Shown here: piece after piece, positions 39,349 through 46,591 of the stretch
Layout: every line of letters starts with the position of its first letter
Position numbering within the stretch: position 1 is the stretch's first letter
From: Streptomyces zinciresistens K42
GTDB lineage: Bacteria; Actinomycetota; Actinomycetes; Streptomycetales; Streptomycetaceae
NCBI RefSeq assembly: GCF_000225525.1
Contig: NZ_AGBF01000002.1
Location: 62,001-126,000, forward strand
DNA length: 64,000 nucleotides
Direction of reading: 5' to 3'
The notes under the pieces: generated by a model
What the model was told of the DNA's origin: nothing
What the model saw: the letters and a program-made list of their open reading frames with translations, nothing else
Databases searched by the model: none
Made by a program: the position numbers and the translations under genes

Positions 39349-39396
39349 GGGGGGGTGAGGGGGGGGTGAGGGGGTCGTGTGGGGCGGCAGGGGGGG
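39349..39396 (+). other. G-quadruplex-forming tract
   Basis: Runs of 7, 8, 5, 4 and at least 6 G on the + strand, separated by TGA, TGA, TCGTGT and CGGCA. It lies in non-coding DNA about 290 bases before the polyprenyl synthase start. Confidence 0.5.
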
Positions 39397-39489
39397 CCAT
39401 GCCCGGTTCGACGGAGGGGGTGATGCAGGTGAAAAGGGAACGAATGGGAATTCGAATCTGAGGGTTTTTCTGGAGATAGGGCGCTACTT

Positions 39490-39594
39490 CCTGATAAGTG
39501 GATCGATATACATCCTTATCAGGTGATCGAAAACATACCGGCAGTGATCCGATACCGCCCGTGGTGGACGGGTGGGCGGCATCGGTGATCGAAA
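39490..39594. promoter_or_regulatory. Inverted repeat and GTGATC direct repeats before the polyprenyl synthase
   Basis: CCTGATAAG (39490-39498) and CTTATCAGG (39515-39523) form a perfect 9-bp inverted repeat across an AT-rich 16-base gap. GGTGATCGAAA occurs twice (39522-39532 and 39584-39594), with a related AGTGATCCGA between. The low GC is exceptional for this genome and suggests a regulated promoter. Confidence 0.5.
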
Positions 39595-39684
39595 CGTGAC
39601 CGGATACGCTGACTTGATTGAGGGCAGCGACCTATCGACAAACCGCGTAACCGCCAGCAGACACCAGCAGACAGGAGACCCCTC

Positions 39685-40695
39685 GTGACCGTCGTCGGGC
39701 CGTTCGGGCTGAGCGTGCGGGACCAGGCTCTGGAAGCCGATGTCCAGGCCGGATTGACGGCTGTCGAGGAGGGACTGCTCGAAGCCACCAAAAGCGAGGT
39801 CCCCTTCATCACCGAGGCCGCCCAGCACCTGGTCAGGGCGGGTGGCAAGCGGTTCCGGCCGCTGCTCGTGATGCTCGCCGCCCAGTTCGGGGACCCGTAC
39901 GCGCCGGGCATCGTCCCGTCGGCGGTGGTGGTGGAGCTGACCCATCTGGCGACGCTGTACCACGACGACGTGATGGACGAGGCCGCGGTCCGCCGGGGCG
40001 TCGACAGCGCGAACACCCGCTGGGGGAACTCCGTCGCCGTCCTGACCGGTGACTTCCTCTTCGCCCGCGCCTCCCACATCCTGGCCGACCTCGGGCCCGA
40101 GGCGGTACGGGTGCAGGCCGAGGCGTTCGAGCGGCTGGTCACCGGGCAGATCCTGGAGACCGCCGGACCGCAGGACGGCCGGGACCCGGTGGAGCACTAC
40201 CTCGACGTGCTCAGCGGCAAGACCAGCTCCCTGGTGGCCGTGTCCTGCCGGTTCGGGGCGATGATGTCGGGTGCCGACGAGACCGTGGTGGACGTCCTGA
40301 CCCAGTACGGCGAACGCCTGGGCGTCGCCTTCCAGCTCGCGGACGACGTACTGGACATCGCGAGCGACTCGCACGAGTCCGGCAAGACCCCGGGGACCGA
40401 TCTGCGGGAGGGCATCCCGACCCTGCCGGTGCTGCGGCTGCGGGAGCGGGCCGCGCGGCTCGGACTCGCCGAGGACATCGCGCTGTGCGAGCTGCTGGAC
40501 TCCGACCTGAGCGACGACGCCCGGCACGCCGAGGCGCTGGCCGCGCTGCGGGCGCACCCCGCGCTGGAGCAGGCCCGCCGGGACACCGTGCGCTACGCCG
40601 AGGAGGCGCGGGCCGCGCTGGCGCCGCTGCGGGACGTGGACGCCAAGGCCGCCCTCATGGAGCTGTGCGACGCGGTGGTCCACCGGGCGGGGTGA
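39685..40695 (+). CDS. Polyprenyl diphosphate synthase (all-trans, menaquinone side chain)
   Basis: A 336-residue trans-prenyltransferase that extends allylic diphosphates with isopentenyl diphosphate. The first aspartate-rich motif is DDVMD (94-98), preceded by ELTHLATLYH; the second is DDVLD near 220 within QLADDVLDIASD. GGKRFRP at 53-59 is the IPP-binding block. Small residues before the first motif allow a long product, so it probably makes the nonaprenyl chain of MK-9. The start has GGAGA upstream (caggagacccctcgtg). Nearby menG, mqn and nuo genes support a respiratory-quinone role. Confidence 0.92.
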   Translation: MTVVGPFGLSVRDQALEADVQAGLTAVEEGLLEATKSEVPFITEAAQHLVRAGGKRFRPLLVMLAAQFGDPYAPGIVPSAVVVELTHLATLYHDDVMDEAAVRRGVDSANTRWGNSVAVLTGDFLFARASHILADLGPEAVRVQAEAFERLVTGQILETAGPQDGRDPVEHYLDVLSGKTSSLVAVSCRFGAMMSGADETVVDVLTQYGERLGVAFQLADDVLDIASDSHESGKTPGTDLREGIPTLPVLRLRERAARLGLAEDIALCELLDSDLSDDARHAEALAALRAHPALEQARRDTVRYAEEARAALAPLRDVDAKAALMELCDAVVHRAG

Positions 40696-41257
40696 TCCTC
40701 GGGCCGGCCCGCGAACCCGGTGGTCCACCGGGCCGGGCGGCCCCGGTGACACTGGGCGCCGGGTGGCGTGGCGGGTCGGCGCACCGGGCCGGATGGCGTG
40801 GCCGGGAGGCGCACCGGGCCGGGGCGACTTCGGCCGCGCGCCGCGACAGCCGTACCGGTCGCGTCGGCCGTACCGGCTGTACGGCCCCCCATCGCGTTCC
40901 CAACACCGCGTCCCCCACCGCGTCCCAACACCGCGCGTCCCAACACCGCGTTCCAACACCGCGAGGCCCGCGCCGAGTTCGTGCCTCCCCCGGCCCGCAC
41001 GGCGGCCTCCTGACCCGGACCCCTACGGGTCGGGGCGCGCACAACCGCCGTGTGTCATACCGCAGGCGTACGTGGAGTTGCCTCCGCAGGCTGACGAATC
41101 TTCCTGGCGTATTTGGTCAGATGGATAACACGACATCACCACTCCTCACCGATTCGGGTGAGAATGGCGGCTCAGGGGTGGACGAGTGCGCGGGGCCAGA
41201 CCCGCGGACGAGGAACCGAGACGGACGGCCGCCGCCGACGACGGAGGTAAGGCACAC
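40696..41257. other. Repeat-rich intergenic region
   Basis: No gene is evident in these 562 bases. CGGTGGTCCACCGGGC, the 3' end of the preceding gene, is repeated just after it (40717-40732, where it folds as CCCGGT-GGTCC-ACCGGG and may act as a weak terminator). GGCGCACCGGGCCGG occurs twice near 40780-40825. A degenerate 13-base tandem repeat (TCCCAACACCGCG type, five units) spans about 40896-40963. Confidence 0.65.
40896..40963. repeat. Degenerate 13-base tandem repeat
   Basis: Five imperfect units of the form TCCCAACACCGCG, each 12-15 bases, lie head to tail in non-coding DNA. Confidence 0.7.
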
Positions 41258-42574
41258 ATGGCACCGTACGAATCCGACGACAGGACGACCGCCGGGGAGG
41301 GCGACGACCTGCGTGCGGGGCGTCGCAAGGCCGCGCGGTACGTGGTCCCGGCCGCGGTGGTGGGCGTCGCGGCGGCGACCATCGGGCTGGTCCCGGCGAT
41401 CGCCGACTCCGGCGACCCCGATCTGCCGGAGATCACCGCGCAGCAGCTCATCGAGAAGATCGCGAAGTCGGACGTACAGCAGCTGTCCGGCACGTTCAAG
41501 ATCACGACGGATCTGGGGCTGCCCGACCTGGGCGGGCTGGCGTCCGGCTTCGCCTCCGGCGCCATGGGCTCGGGCTCCGGCGCGGGTGACGGCTCGTCCG
41601 CCGACCCCACGGCCAAGCTCACCCAGCTGGCGTCCGGCACCAACACCCTGCGCGTCGCCGTCGACGGCGAGGAGAAGCAGAAGCTCTCCCTGCTTCAGGA
41701 CGCGTCGGAGTACAGCCTCATCCACAACGGCAAGGACATCTGGGGCTACGACAGCAAGACCAACGAGGTCTACCGCGGCACCACCGACGAGGGGCCGGGC
41801 GCCAAGGGCGGGGCCGAGAAGGCCCCGGCGACGCCGAAGGAGTTCACCGACCAGGCCCTGAAGGCGGTCGACGACACCACGTCCGTCACCGTCGACGGCA
41901 CCGCGCAGGTCGCGGGCCGCGACGCCTACCGGCTGCTCATCAAGCCGAAGCAGTCCGGGACCACGGTCGGCGCGATCACCGTGGCCGTGGACGCCGAGAC
42001 GGGCATGCCGCTGAAGTTCACCCTGACCCCGACCTCCGGCGGCGCGGCCGTGGTCGACGCCGGCTTCACCAAGGTCAGCTTCGCCAAGCCGGACGCCTCC
42101 ACCTTCGCCTTCACCCCGCCCAAGGGCGCCAAGATCACCGAGGACGGCGACCAGGACGGGGCGGCGGCCGAGAAGCCCGGCGGTCCCCCGTCCGGGGGCC
42201 CCAAGTCCGGCAGCCCCAAGTCCGGCGGCCCTGGGTCCGGGGACGCCCTCCGCGAGAAGTTCGAGAAGGAGCGCGGCGGCGCGGCGGCCGAGGGCAAGGG
42301 TCTCGCGGCCGGCCCCGAGGTCATCGGCAAGGGCTGGAACTCCGTGGCGGTCCTGGACACCGGCGGCGAGGGCGTGCCGTCCGGCGCCGAGGCCGGCGGC
42401 GGCCAGCTGGGCGGCTTCCTGGACTCCCTCGGCGACAAGGCCACCGGCAAGTTCGGCTCGGGGACGGTCTTCAAGACCCGTCTGATCAACGCCCTGGTCA
42501 CGGACGACGGCAAGGTCTACGTCGGCGCGGTCGACAAGGCCACCCTCGTGAAGGCCGCCGACTCGGCGAAGTAG
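41258..42574 (+). CDS. LolA-like/DUF2092 exported protein
   Basis: A 438-residue protein with an N-terminal membrane anchor (about 29-48: VVPAAVVGVAAATIGLVPAI) after a charged cytoplasmic segment, then an extracytoplasmic region. The pattern ITAQQLIEKIAKSDVQQLSGTF, YSLIHNGKDIWGYDSKTNEVYR and FTLTPTSGG matches the LolA-like lipoprotein-carrier fold found in actinobacteria. A Gly/Pro/Ser/Lys linker (about 308-330) joins it to a C-terminal domain. It may carry or sense lipids or wall precursors. The ATG at 41258 has GGAGGTAAG upstream. The ABC genes that follow are probably co-expressed. Confidence 0.75.
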   Translation: MAPYESDDRTTAGEGDDLRAGRRKAARYVVPAAVVGVAAATIGLVPAIADSGDPDLPEITAQQLIEKIAKSDVQQLSGTFKITTDLGLPDLGGLASGFASGAMGSGSGAGDGSSADPTAKLTQLASGTNTLRVAVDGEEKQKLSLLQDASEYSLIHNGKDIWGYDSKTNEVYRGTTDEGPGAKGGAEKAPATPKEFTDQALKAVDDTTSVTVDGTAQVAGRDAYRLLIKPKQSGTTVGAITVAVDAETGMPLKFTLTPTSGGAAVVDAGFTKVSFAKPDASTFAFTPPKGAKITEDGDQDGAAAEKPGGPPSGGPKSGSPKSGGPGSGDALREKFEKERGGAAAEGKGLAAGPEVIGKGWNSVAVLDTGGEGVPSGAEAGGGQLGGFLDSLGDKATGKFGSGTVFKTRLINALVTDDGKVYVGAVDKATLVKAADSAK

Positions 42575-42610
42575 CACGCGCGATCCACGGTCGCCGCAGG
42601 CGCACCACGA

Positions 42611-43636
42611 GTGGAAGAACCCGAAGAACCCGAAGAACCCGAGGAACCCGAGGAACCCGAGAAGTCCGAGGAGCCCATGGAGGAACGGCCCGCCGCGGAG
42701 GCAGGCGCGGTGATCGTCACCCGCGCGCTCACCAAGCGCTACCGCGGCGGGCAGCTCGCCGTGGACGGCCTCGACCTGACCGTCCCGGCGGGCAGCGTCT
42801 TCGGCTTCCTCGGGCCCAACGGCTCCGGCAAGACCACCACCATCCGCATGCTGATGGGGCTCATCGAGCCCACCTCCGGCAGCGCGCGCGTCCTCGGGCA
42901 CCCCGTGCCCCGGGGCGCGCGCGCCGTGCTGCCGCGGGTCGGCGCGCTCATCGAGGGGCCCGCCCTGTACGGCTTCCTCACCGGGCGCGACAACCTCCTG
43001 CGCTACGACGCGGCCGACCCGACCGCCGACCCGCGCACCCGGCGCACCCGGGTCGCCGACGCGCTGGAGCGGGTGGGCCTGGCCGCCGCCGCGGGCAGGA
43101 AGGCCAAGGCGTACTCGCTCGGCATGAAACAGCGGCTGGGGCTGGCGGCCGCGCTGCTCCAGCCGCGCGCCCTGCTCGTGCTGGACGAGCCGACCAACGG
43201 CCTCGACCCGCAGGGCATGCGCGAGATCCGTTCGCTGATCAGGGAGTTGGCGTCGGACGGCACGACCGTCTTCCTCTCCTCCCACCTCCTCGACGAGATC
43301 GAGCAGGTCTGCACCCATGTGGCCGTGATGGCGCGGGGCAGGCTGCTCACCCAGGGCCCGGTGGCCGAACTGGCTGCCGGGACCCGCGGCCGGCTGGTCG
43401 TGACCACGCCGGACACCGCCGACGCGGCCCGGGTGCTGAAGGAGCAGGGCGCCGGCGACATCGCCGTCGCCGACGGCGACCGGGTGGACGCCGAGCCGCC
43501 GGACCGCGACCTCGCCGAGGTCAGCGCGGCCCTGGTACGGGCGGGTGTCCGCGTCCGGGGCTTCGCGGTCGAACGGGCCTCCCTGGAGGACGCGTTCGTG
43601 GCGCTCACGGGGGAGGGATTCGATGTCGCGGGCTGA
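42611..43636 (+). CDS. ABC transporter ATP-binding protein with repeat-encoded N-terminus
   Basis: The ATPase of an ABC-2 exporter. Walker A is GPNGSGKTTT, the signature is YSLGMKQRLGLAAALL (MKQ variant common in this group), Walker B is LLVLDEPTNGLDPQG, and the switch His is in LSSHLLDEIEQV. From GTG 42611 the first 22 residues are EEP repeats (341 residues in all). From ATG 42677 the protein has 319 residues and starts MEERPAAEAG. Neither start has an ideal ribosome site, so the choice is open. The permease gene overlaps its end by 14 bases. Confidence 0.9.
   Translation: MEEPEEPEEPEEPEEPEKSEEPMEERPAAEAGAVIVTRALTKRYRGGQLAVDGLDLTVPAGSVFGFLGPNGSGKTTTIRMLMGLIEPTSGSARVLGHPVPRGARAVLPRVGALIEGPALYGFLTGRDNLLRYDAADPTADPRTRRTRVADALERVGLAAAAGRKAKAYSLGMKQRLGLAAALLQPRALLVLDEPTNGLDPQGMREIRSLIRELASDGTTVFLSSHLLDEIEQVCTHVAVMARGRLLTQGPVAELAAGTRGRLVVTTPDTADAARVLKEQGAGDIAVADGDRVDAEPPDRDLAEVSAALVRAGVRVRGFAVERASLEDAFVALTGEGFDVAG
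42614..42676 (+). repeat. Nine-base tandem repeat at the ABC ATPase start
   Basis: Seven 9-base units: GAAGAACCC three times, GAGGAACCC twice, then GAGAAGTCC and GAGGAGCCC. In frame they encode Glu-Glu-Pro repeats. The purine-rich units resemble ribosome-binding sites. Confidence 0.85.
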
Positions 43637-44603
43637 ACCCGGCGTACGGCCCGGAGCGGGACACGGGGAAGCCGGCGCGCGACCGGCGGCCGAGGCGGGA
43701 GCTGATGCGGGGCCGCGGGCGTCCGGACCCGTCGGCACGGTCGCCGGGCCGCCCCGCGGGCCCGGACCGCTGTGGACCCTCGGCCTCTTCCGCAGCGAAC
43801 TGCTGACGACGTTCCGGCGCTGGCGCACCCTCGCGCTGCTCGGTGTGCTCGCCGCCGTGCCGGTCCTGGTCGGGATCGCCGTGCGGATCGAGACCGGCGA
43901 CGGGCCCGCGGGCGGCGGCGGGCACGGCGACGGACCGGCGTTCATCTCGCAGATCACCAACAACGGGCTGTTCCTGGTCTTCACGGCCCTGGCCGCGACC
44001 CTGCCGTTCTTCCTGCCGATGGCGATCGGCGTCGTCGCGGGGGACGCGATCGCGGGCGAGGCGAGCGCGGGCACCCTGCGCTACCTCCTGGTCGCGCCCG
44101 CGGGCCGTACCCGCCTGCTCCTCACCAAGTACGCGACCACGACGGCCTTCTGCCTGGTGGCGACCCTCGTGGTCGCGGTCTCCGCGCTGACCACGGGAGC
44201 GCTGCTGTTCCCGCTGGGTGAGCTGACCACCATCTCCGGCACCCGCATCGGCTTCGGCGAAGGGCTCCTCAGAGCGCTGCTGATCGCCCTGGTCGTCGCC
44301 GCCTCCCTGATCGGGGTGGCGGCCCTCGGGCTGTTCGTCTCGACGCTGACCAACAGCGGCATCGCGGCCATGGCGACGACCGTCGGCCTGCTGATCACCG
44401 TGCAGATCCTCGACCAGATCCCCCAGCTCCAGGCGATCCAGCCGTACTTCTTCTCCCACTACTGGCTGTCCTTCGCCGACCTCATGCGCGACCCGGTGTA
44501 CTGGGACGACCTGCTGAGGAACCTCGGTATCCAGGCCGTCTACGCGGCCGTGTTCGGCTCCGCGGCCTGGGCGAGGTTCACGACGAGGGACGTCACGGCC
44601 TGA
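43623..44603 (+). CDS. ABC-2 type transporter permease
   Basis: A 326-residue membrane partner of the preceding ATPase. After a soluble Gly/Ala/Pro-rich leader of about 50 residues, six helices are apparent, with the ABC-2 features RSELLTTFRRWRTLALLG before helix 1 and GDAIAGEASAGTLRYLLVAP between helices 2 and 3. It probably exports a lipid, peptide or drug; the substrate is unknown. The 14-base overlap with the ATPase gene implies coupled translation. Its stop is four bases from the convergent amidase gene. Confidence 0.9.
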   Translation: MSRAEPGVRPGAGHGEAGARPAAEAGADAGPRASGPVGTVAGPPRGPGPLWTLGLFRSELLTTFRRWRTLALLGVLAAVPVLVGIAVRIETGDGPAGGGGHGDGPAFISQITNNGLFLVFTALAATLPFFLPMAIGVVAGDAIAGEASAGTLRYLLVAPAGRTRLLLTKYATTTAFCLVATLVVAVSALTTGALLFPLGELTTISGTRIGFGEGLLRALLIALVVAASLIGVAALGLFVSTLTNSGIAAMATTVGLLITVQILDQIPQLQAIQPYFFSHYWLSFADLMRDPVYWDDLLRNLGIQAVYAAVFGSAAWARFTTRDVTA

Positions 44604-44607
44604 CCGG

Positions 44608-45786
44608 TCACCGGACCGCCCCTTGCGCCGCCTGCGCCACCGCGAGCAGCAGGGACTCCTCGCCGTGCGCCGCGACGAGTTGGAGGCCGACCGGGCATCC
44701 GTCCGGGCCGGGCCCCGCGGGGACGCTGATCGCCGGATGGCCGCTCAGGTTGAACGCCCAGGTGAGGGCGGTGGAATAGCGCTCCCCGGGACCCTCGTGG
44801 CCGTGCGGGGGGACGGGGGCGGTCGGCGTCAGCAGCAACCGCGCCTGGCCGAAGAGGGCCGCCAGACGGCGGTCGTTGGCCTCCCGGACGCGCCCGGCGC
44901 CGGGGAAGGGACCCGCGTCCGGACTCCGCAGCGCGAGCCAGGCGGGGGCCGGGTCGTCGAGGCGCAGCGGCGTCCGGGGCCGGACCAGGCGCAGCACACC
45001 GGTCTCGGCGAGGCGCACGGCCGCCGTGTGCGCGACGGCGACGACGGCCGGGTCGGGGGAGTCGAAGCCGAGGTCGGACGACCAGACGGCGGGGAGCGCG
45101 CCACCGCCGCGGCGGTGCGCCGCGCCATCGGCCGGCGCGTCCCCCGACAGCACCGCCCAGGACACCGCGGCGTCCCGCGCGCACCGCGCGAGCAGACCCG
45201 GCGCCGCCAGGCCCGTACGGTCCGGCGACGGCAGCCGCCCGTTGCCCGCCTTCAGTCCGACGACCCCGCACCAGGCCGCGGGGATCCGTACCGACCCGGC
45301 GCCGTCGCTCCCGGTCGCCAGCGGCACCAGCCCCGCCGCCACGGCCGCCGCCGAACCGGCCGAGGAGCCGCCCGGGGTGCGGTCCGCACGCCACGGGTTG
45401 GCCGTGGGGCCGAACCGCCCGAGTCCCCAGGTCTGCCAGGGAGTTCCCGGCCCCGGGACGGAGGTCGCCCCGACCGGGACGCATCCCGCCGCGAGCAGCG
45501 GGCCCGCCGAGCGCAGTCCGTGCCGCCCCTTCACCCCGAGCGGCACCCCGGCCAGCGGCGGGCGCTCGCCCGCGCCGATCCGCGCGTCCACCTCGCCGGC
45601 CCGGCGCAGCGCCTCCTCGCCCCACACCTCGGCGAAGGCGGACAGGGCCGGGTCCAGCCGCTCGATCCGTTCGAGCGTCCGCGCGACGACGTCGACCGCG
45701 CGCACCGCCCCGGACCGCACCGCGGAGGCGATCCGTACGGCCGTGAGCGAGGCGGGCGGGGCGGTGGGCAGGTGCGCGGGCCGCAC
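44608..45786 (-). CDS. Amidase-signature family amidase
   Basis: A 392-residue serine hydrolase of the amidase-signature family. The catalytic Lys is in GVPLGVKGRHG, the cis-Ser in TPGGSSAGSAAAVAAG and the nucleophilic Ser in GSDGAGSVRIPA, giving the Ser-cisSer-Lys triad. The usual GTGGS is AGS here. It should hydrolyse an unknown amide. The GTG at 45786 is used because VRPAHLPTAPPASL opens the conserved part; the frame continues far upstream as an artefact. It starts 15 bases after the preceding gene, so the two may share a transcript. Confidence 0.85.
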   Translation of the reverse strand: MRPAHLPTAPPASLTAVRIASAVRSGAVRAVDVVARTLERIERLDPALSAFAEVWGEEALRRAGEVDARIGAGERPPLAGVPLGVKGRHGLRSAGPLLAAGCVPVGATSVPGPGTPWQTWGLGRFGPTANPWRADRTPGGSSAGSAAAVAAGLVPLATGSDGAGSVRIPAAWCGVVGLKAGNGRLPSPDRTGLAAPGLLARCARDAAVSWAVLSGDAPADGAAHRRGGGALPAVWSSDLGFDSPDPAVVAVAHTAAVRLAETGVLRLVRPRTPLRLDDPAPAWLALRSPDAGPFPGAGRVREANDRRLAALFGQARLLLTPTAPVPPHGHEGPGERYSTALTWAFNLSGHPAISVPAGPGPDGCPVGLQLVAAHGEESLLLAVAQAAQGAVR

Positions 45787-45800
45787 CCCGCCCCGGCCGC

Positions 45801-46322
45801 TCAGCGCACACGCCCCGTCAGCCGTGCCAGCGCCCGCGCCTGACCGGGCGGTGGCCCGTCGAGTTCGCCCAGCCGCCACGCGGGCACCCACGGCACCCGG
45901 TACACGTCGATGACCGACTCGATCACCCTCACCCGCTCGGCGAGCGGTCGCGGCAGCCGTCCCGGCGCGTCCGCGACCAGGACCACGGCGTCGAGGTCCA
46001 GCCCGTGCGGCGCCCGCCCGAGCCGGAAGACCTCCAGGGCGCCGAGGGCCGCCGCCAGCCCCGAGGCGTGCGTACGGGCGACGAGGAGCACCGAGCGCGG
46101 TGCGGCAGGACCCGGCCAGGCGGCACCGCAGTCCCGGCCGCCGTAGACCGCGGCGAGGGTGGAGGCACCGGCTCCGCCGTGCACACCGACCCACGAGAAG
46201 CGCCGGGGGGCGAAGGAGGCGGCGGCGGGCGGTGGTTGCCCGACCGGCGCGACCGGGCCCCGCACCCAGATCTCCGGGCCCGGCTCCGAGGGGCCCCGCT
46301 GTAGCTGCATGTCGGTGCCCAT
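45801..46322 (-). CDS. ParA/CobQ-like protein with a degenerate P-loop (DUF6668-like)
   Basis: A 173-residue protein of a family I associate with Streptomyces (DUF6668-like, from memory). The segment WVGVHGGAGASTLAAVYGG (44-62) looks like the start of a ParA/MinD P-loop ATPase, but the Walker A Lys is absent (GGAGAST). Later DLDAVVLVADAPGRLPRP resembles a switch region. ATP binding is doubtful. It is transcribed divergently from a larger TPR-like protein across 269 bases, and the amidase gene follows it. Confidence 0.6.
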   Translation of the reverse strand: MGTDMQLQRGPSEPGPEIWVRGPVAPVGQPPPAAASFAPRRFSWVGVHGGAGASTLAAVYGGRDCGAAWPGPAAPRSVLLVARTHASGLAAALGALEVFRLGRAPHGLDLDAVVLVADAPGRLPRPLAERVRVIESVIDVYRVPWVPAWRLGELDGPPPGQARALARLTGRVR

Positions 46323-46591
46323 GCCCGCACTCCCTCCCGGTCACGCCAGAAGACCCGTGGTCACGCATGACGGTGCCCGGACGCGGCACAAGCTCCTGGA
46401 ACGAGTCTGTGACGCCACGGTGACGCCCGCGCCGCGCGCGGCCGGAGAGACTCGACGGTACGTGGACGACGTGTCCGACCCGTACGACCGGGACGTGACG
46501 GCGGGGGAAGCGGAACCCGGCGGCGGAAGGGAGCACCATGGAGCCCGACCGCGCGTCGGCGAAGTGCCCGACGCACGTGAGTGAGGGAACC

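Larger units (their letters stand above)
38713..39684. other. Large non-coding region before the polyprenyl synthase gene
   Basis: About 970 bases without a credible gene. The first 750 are G-rich on the + strand; the frames across them give low-complexity Pro/Arg or Gly/Arg peptides. A small hairpin (CGGACC-ATGG-GGTCCG, 38934-38949) and a G-quadruplex tract (39349-39396) occur here. The last 250 bases, before the synthase gene, are distinctly AT-richer and hold an inverted repeat and GTGATC repeats. Confidence 0.65.

Noticed and set aside
38876..39400. Long leftward open frame (about 174 codons) in the gap before the polyprenyl synthase
   Set aside because: The product is low-complexity Pro/Arg/Ala with no ribosome site and no recognisable domain. 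The frame is open because the DNA is C-rich on that strand.
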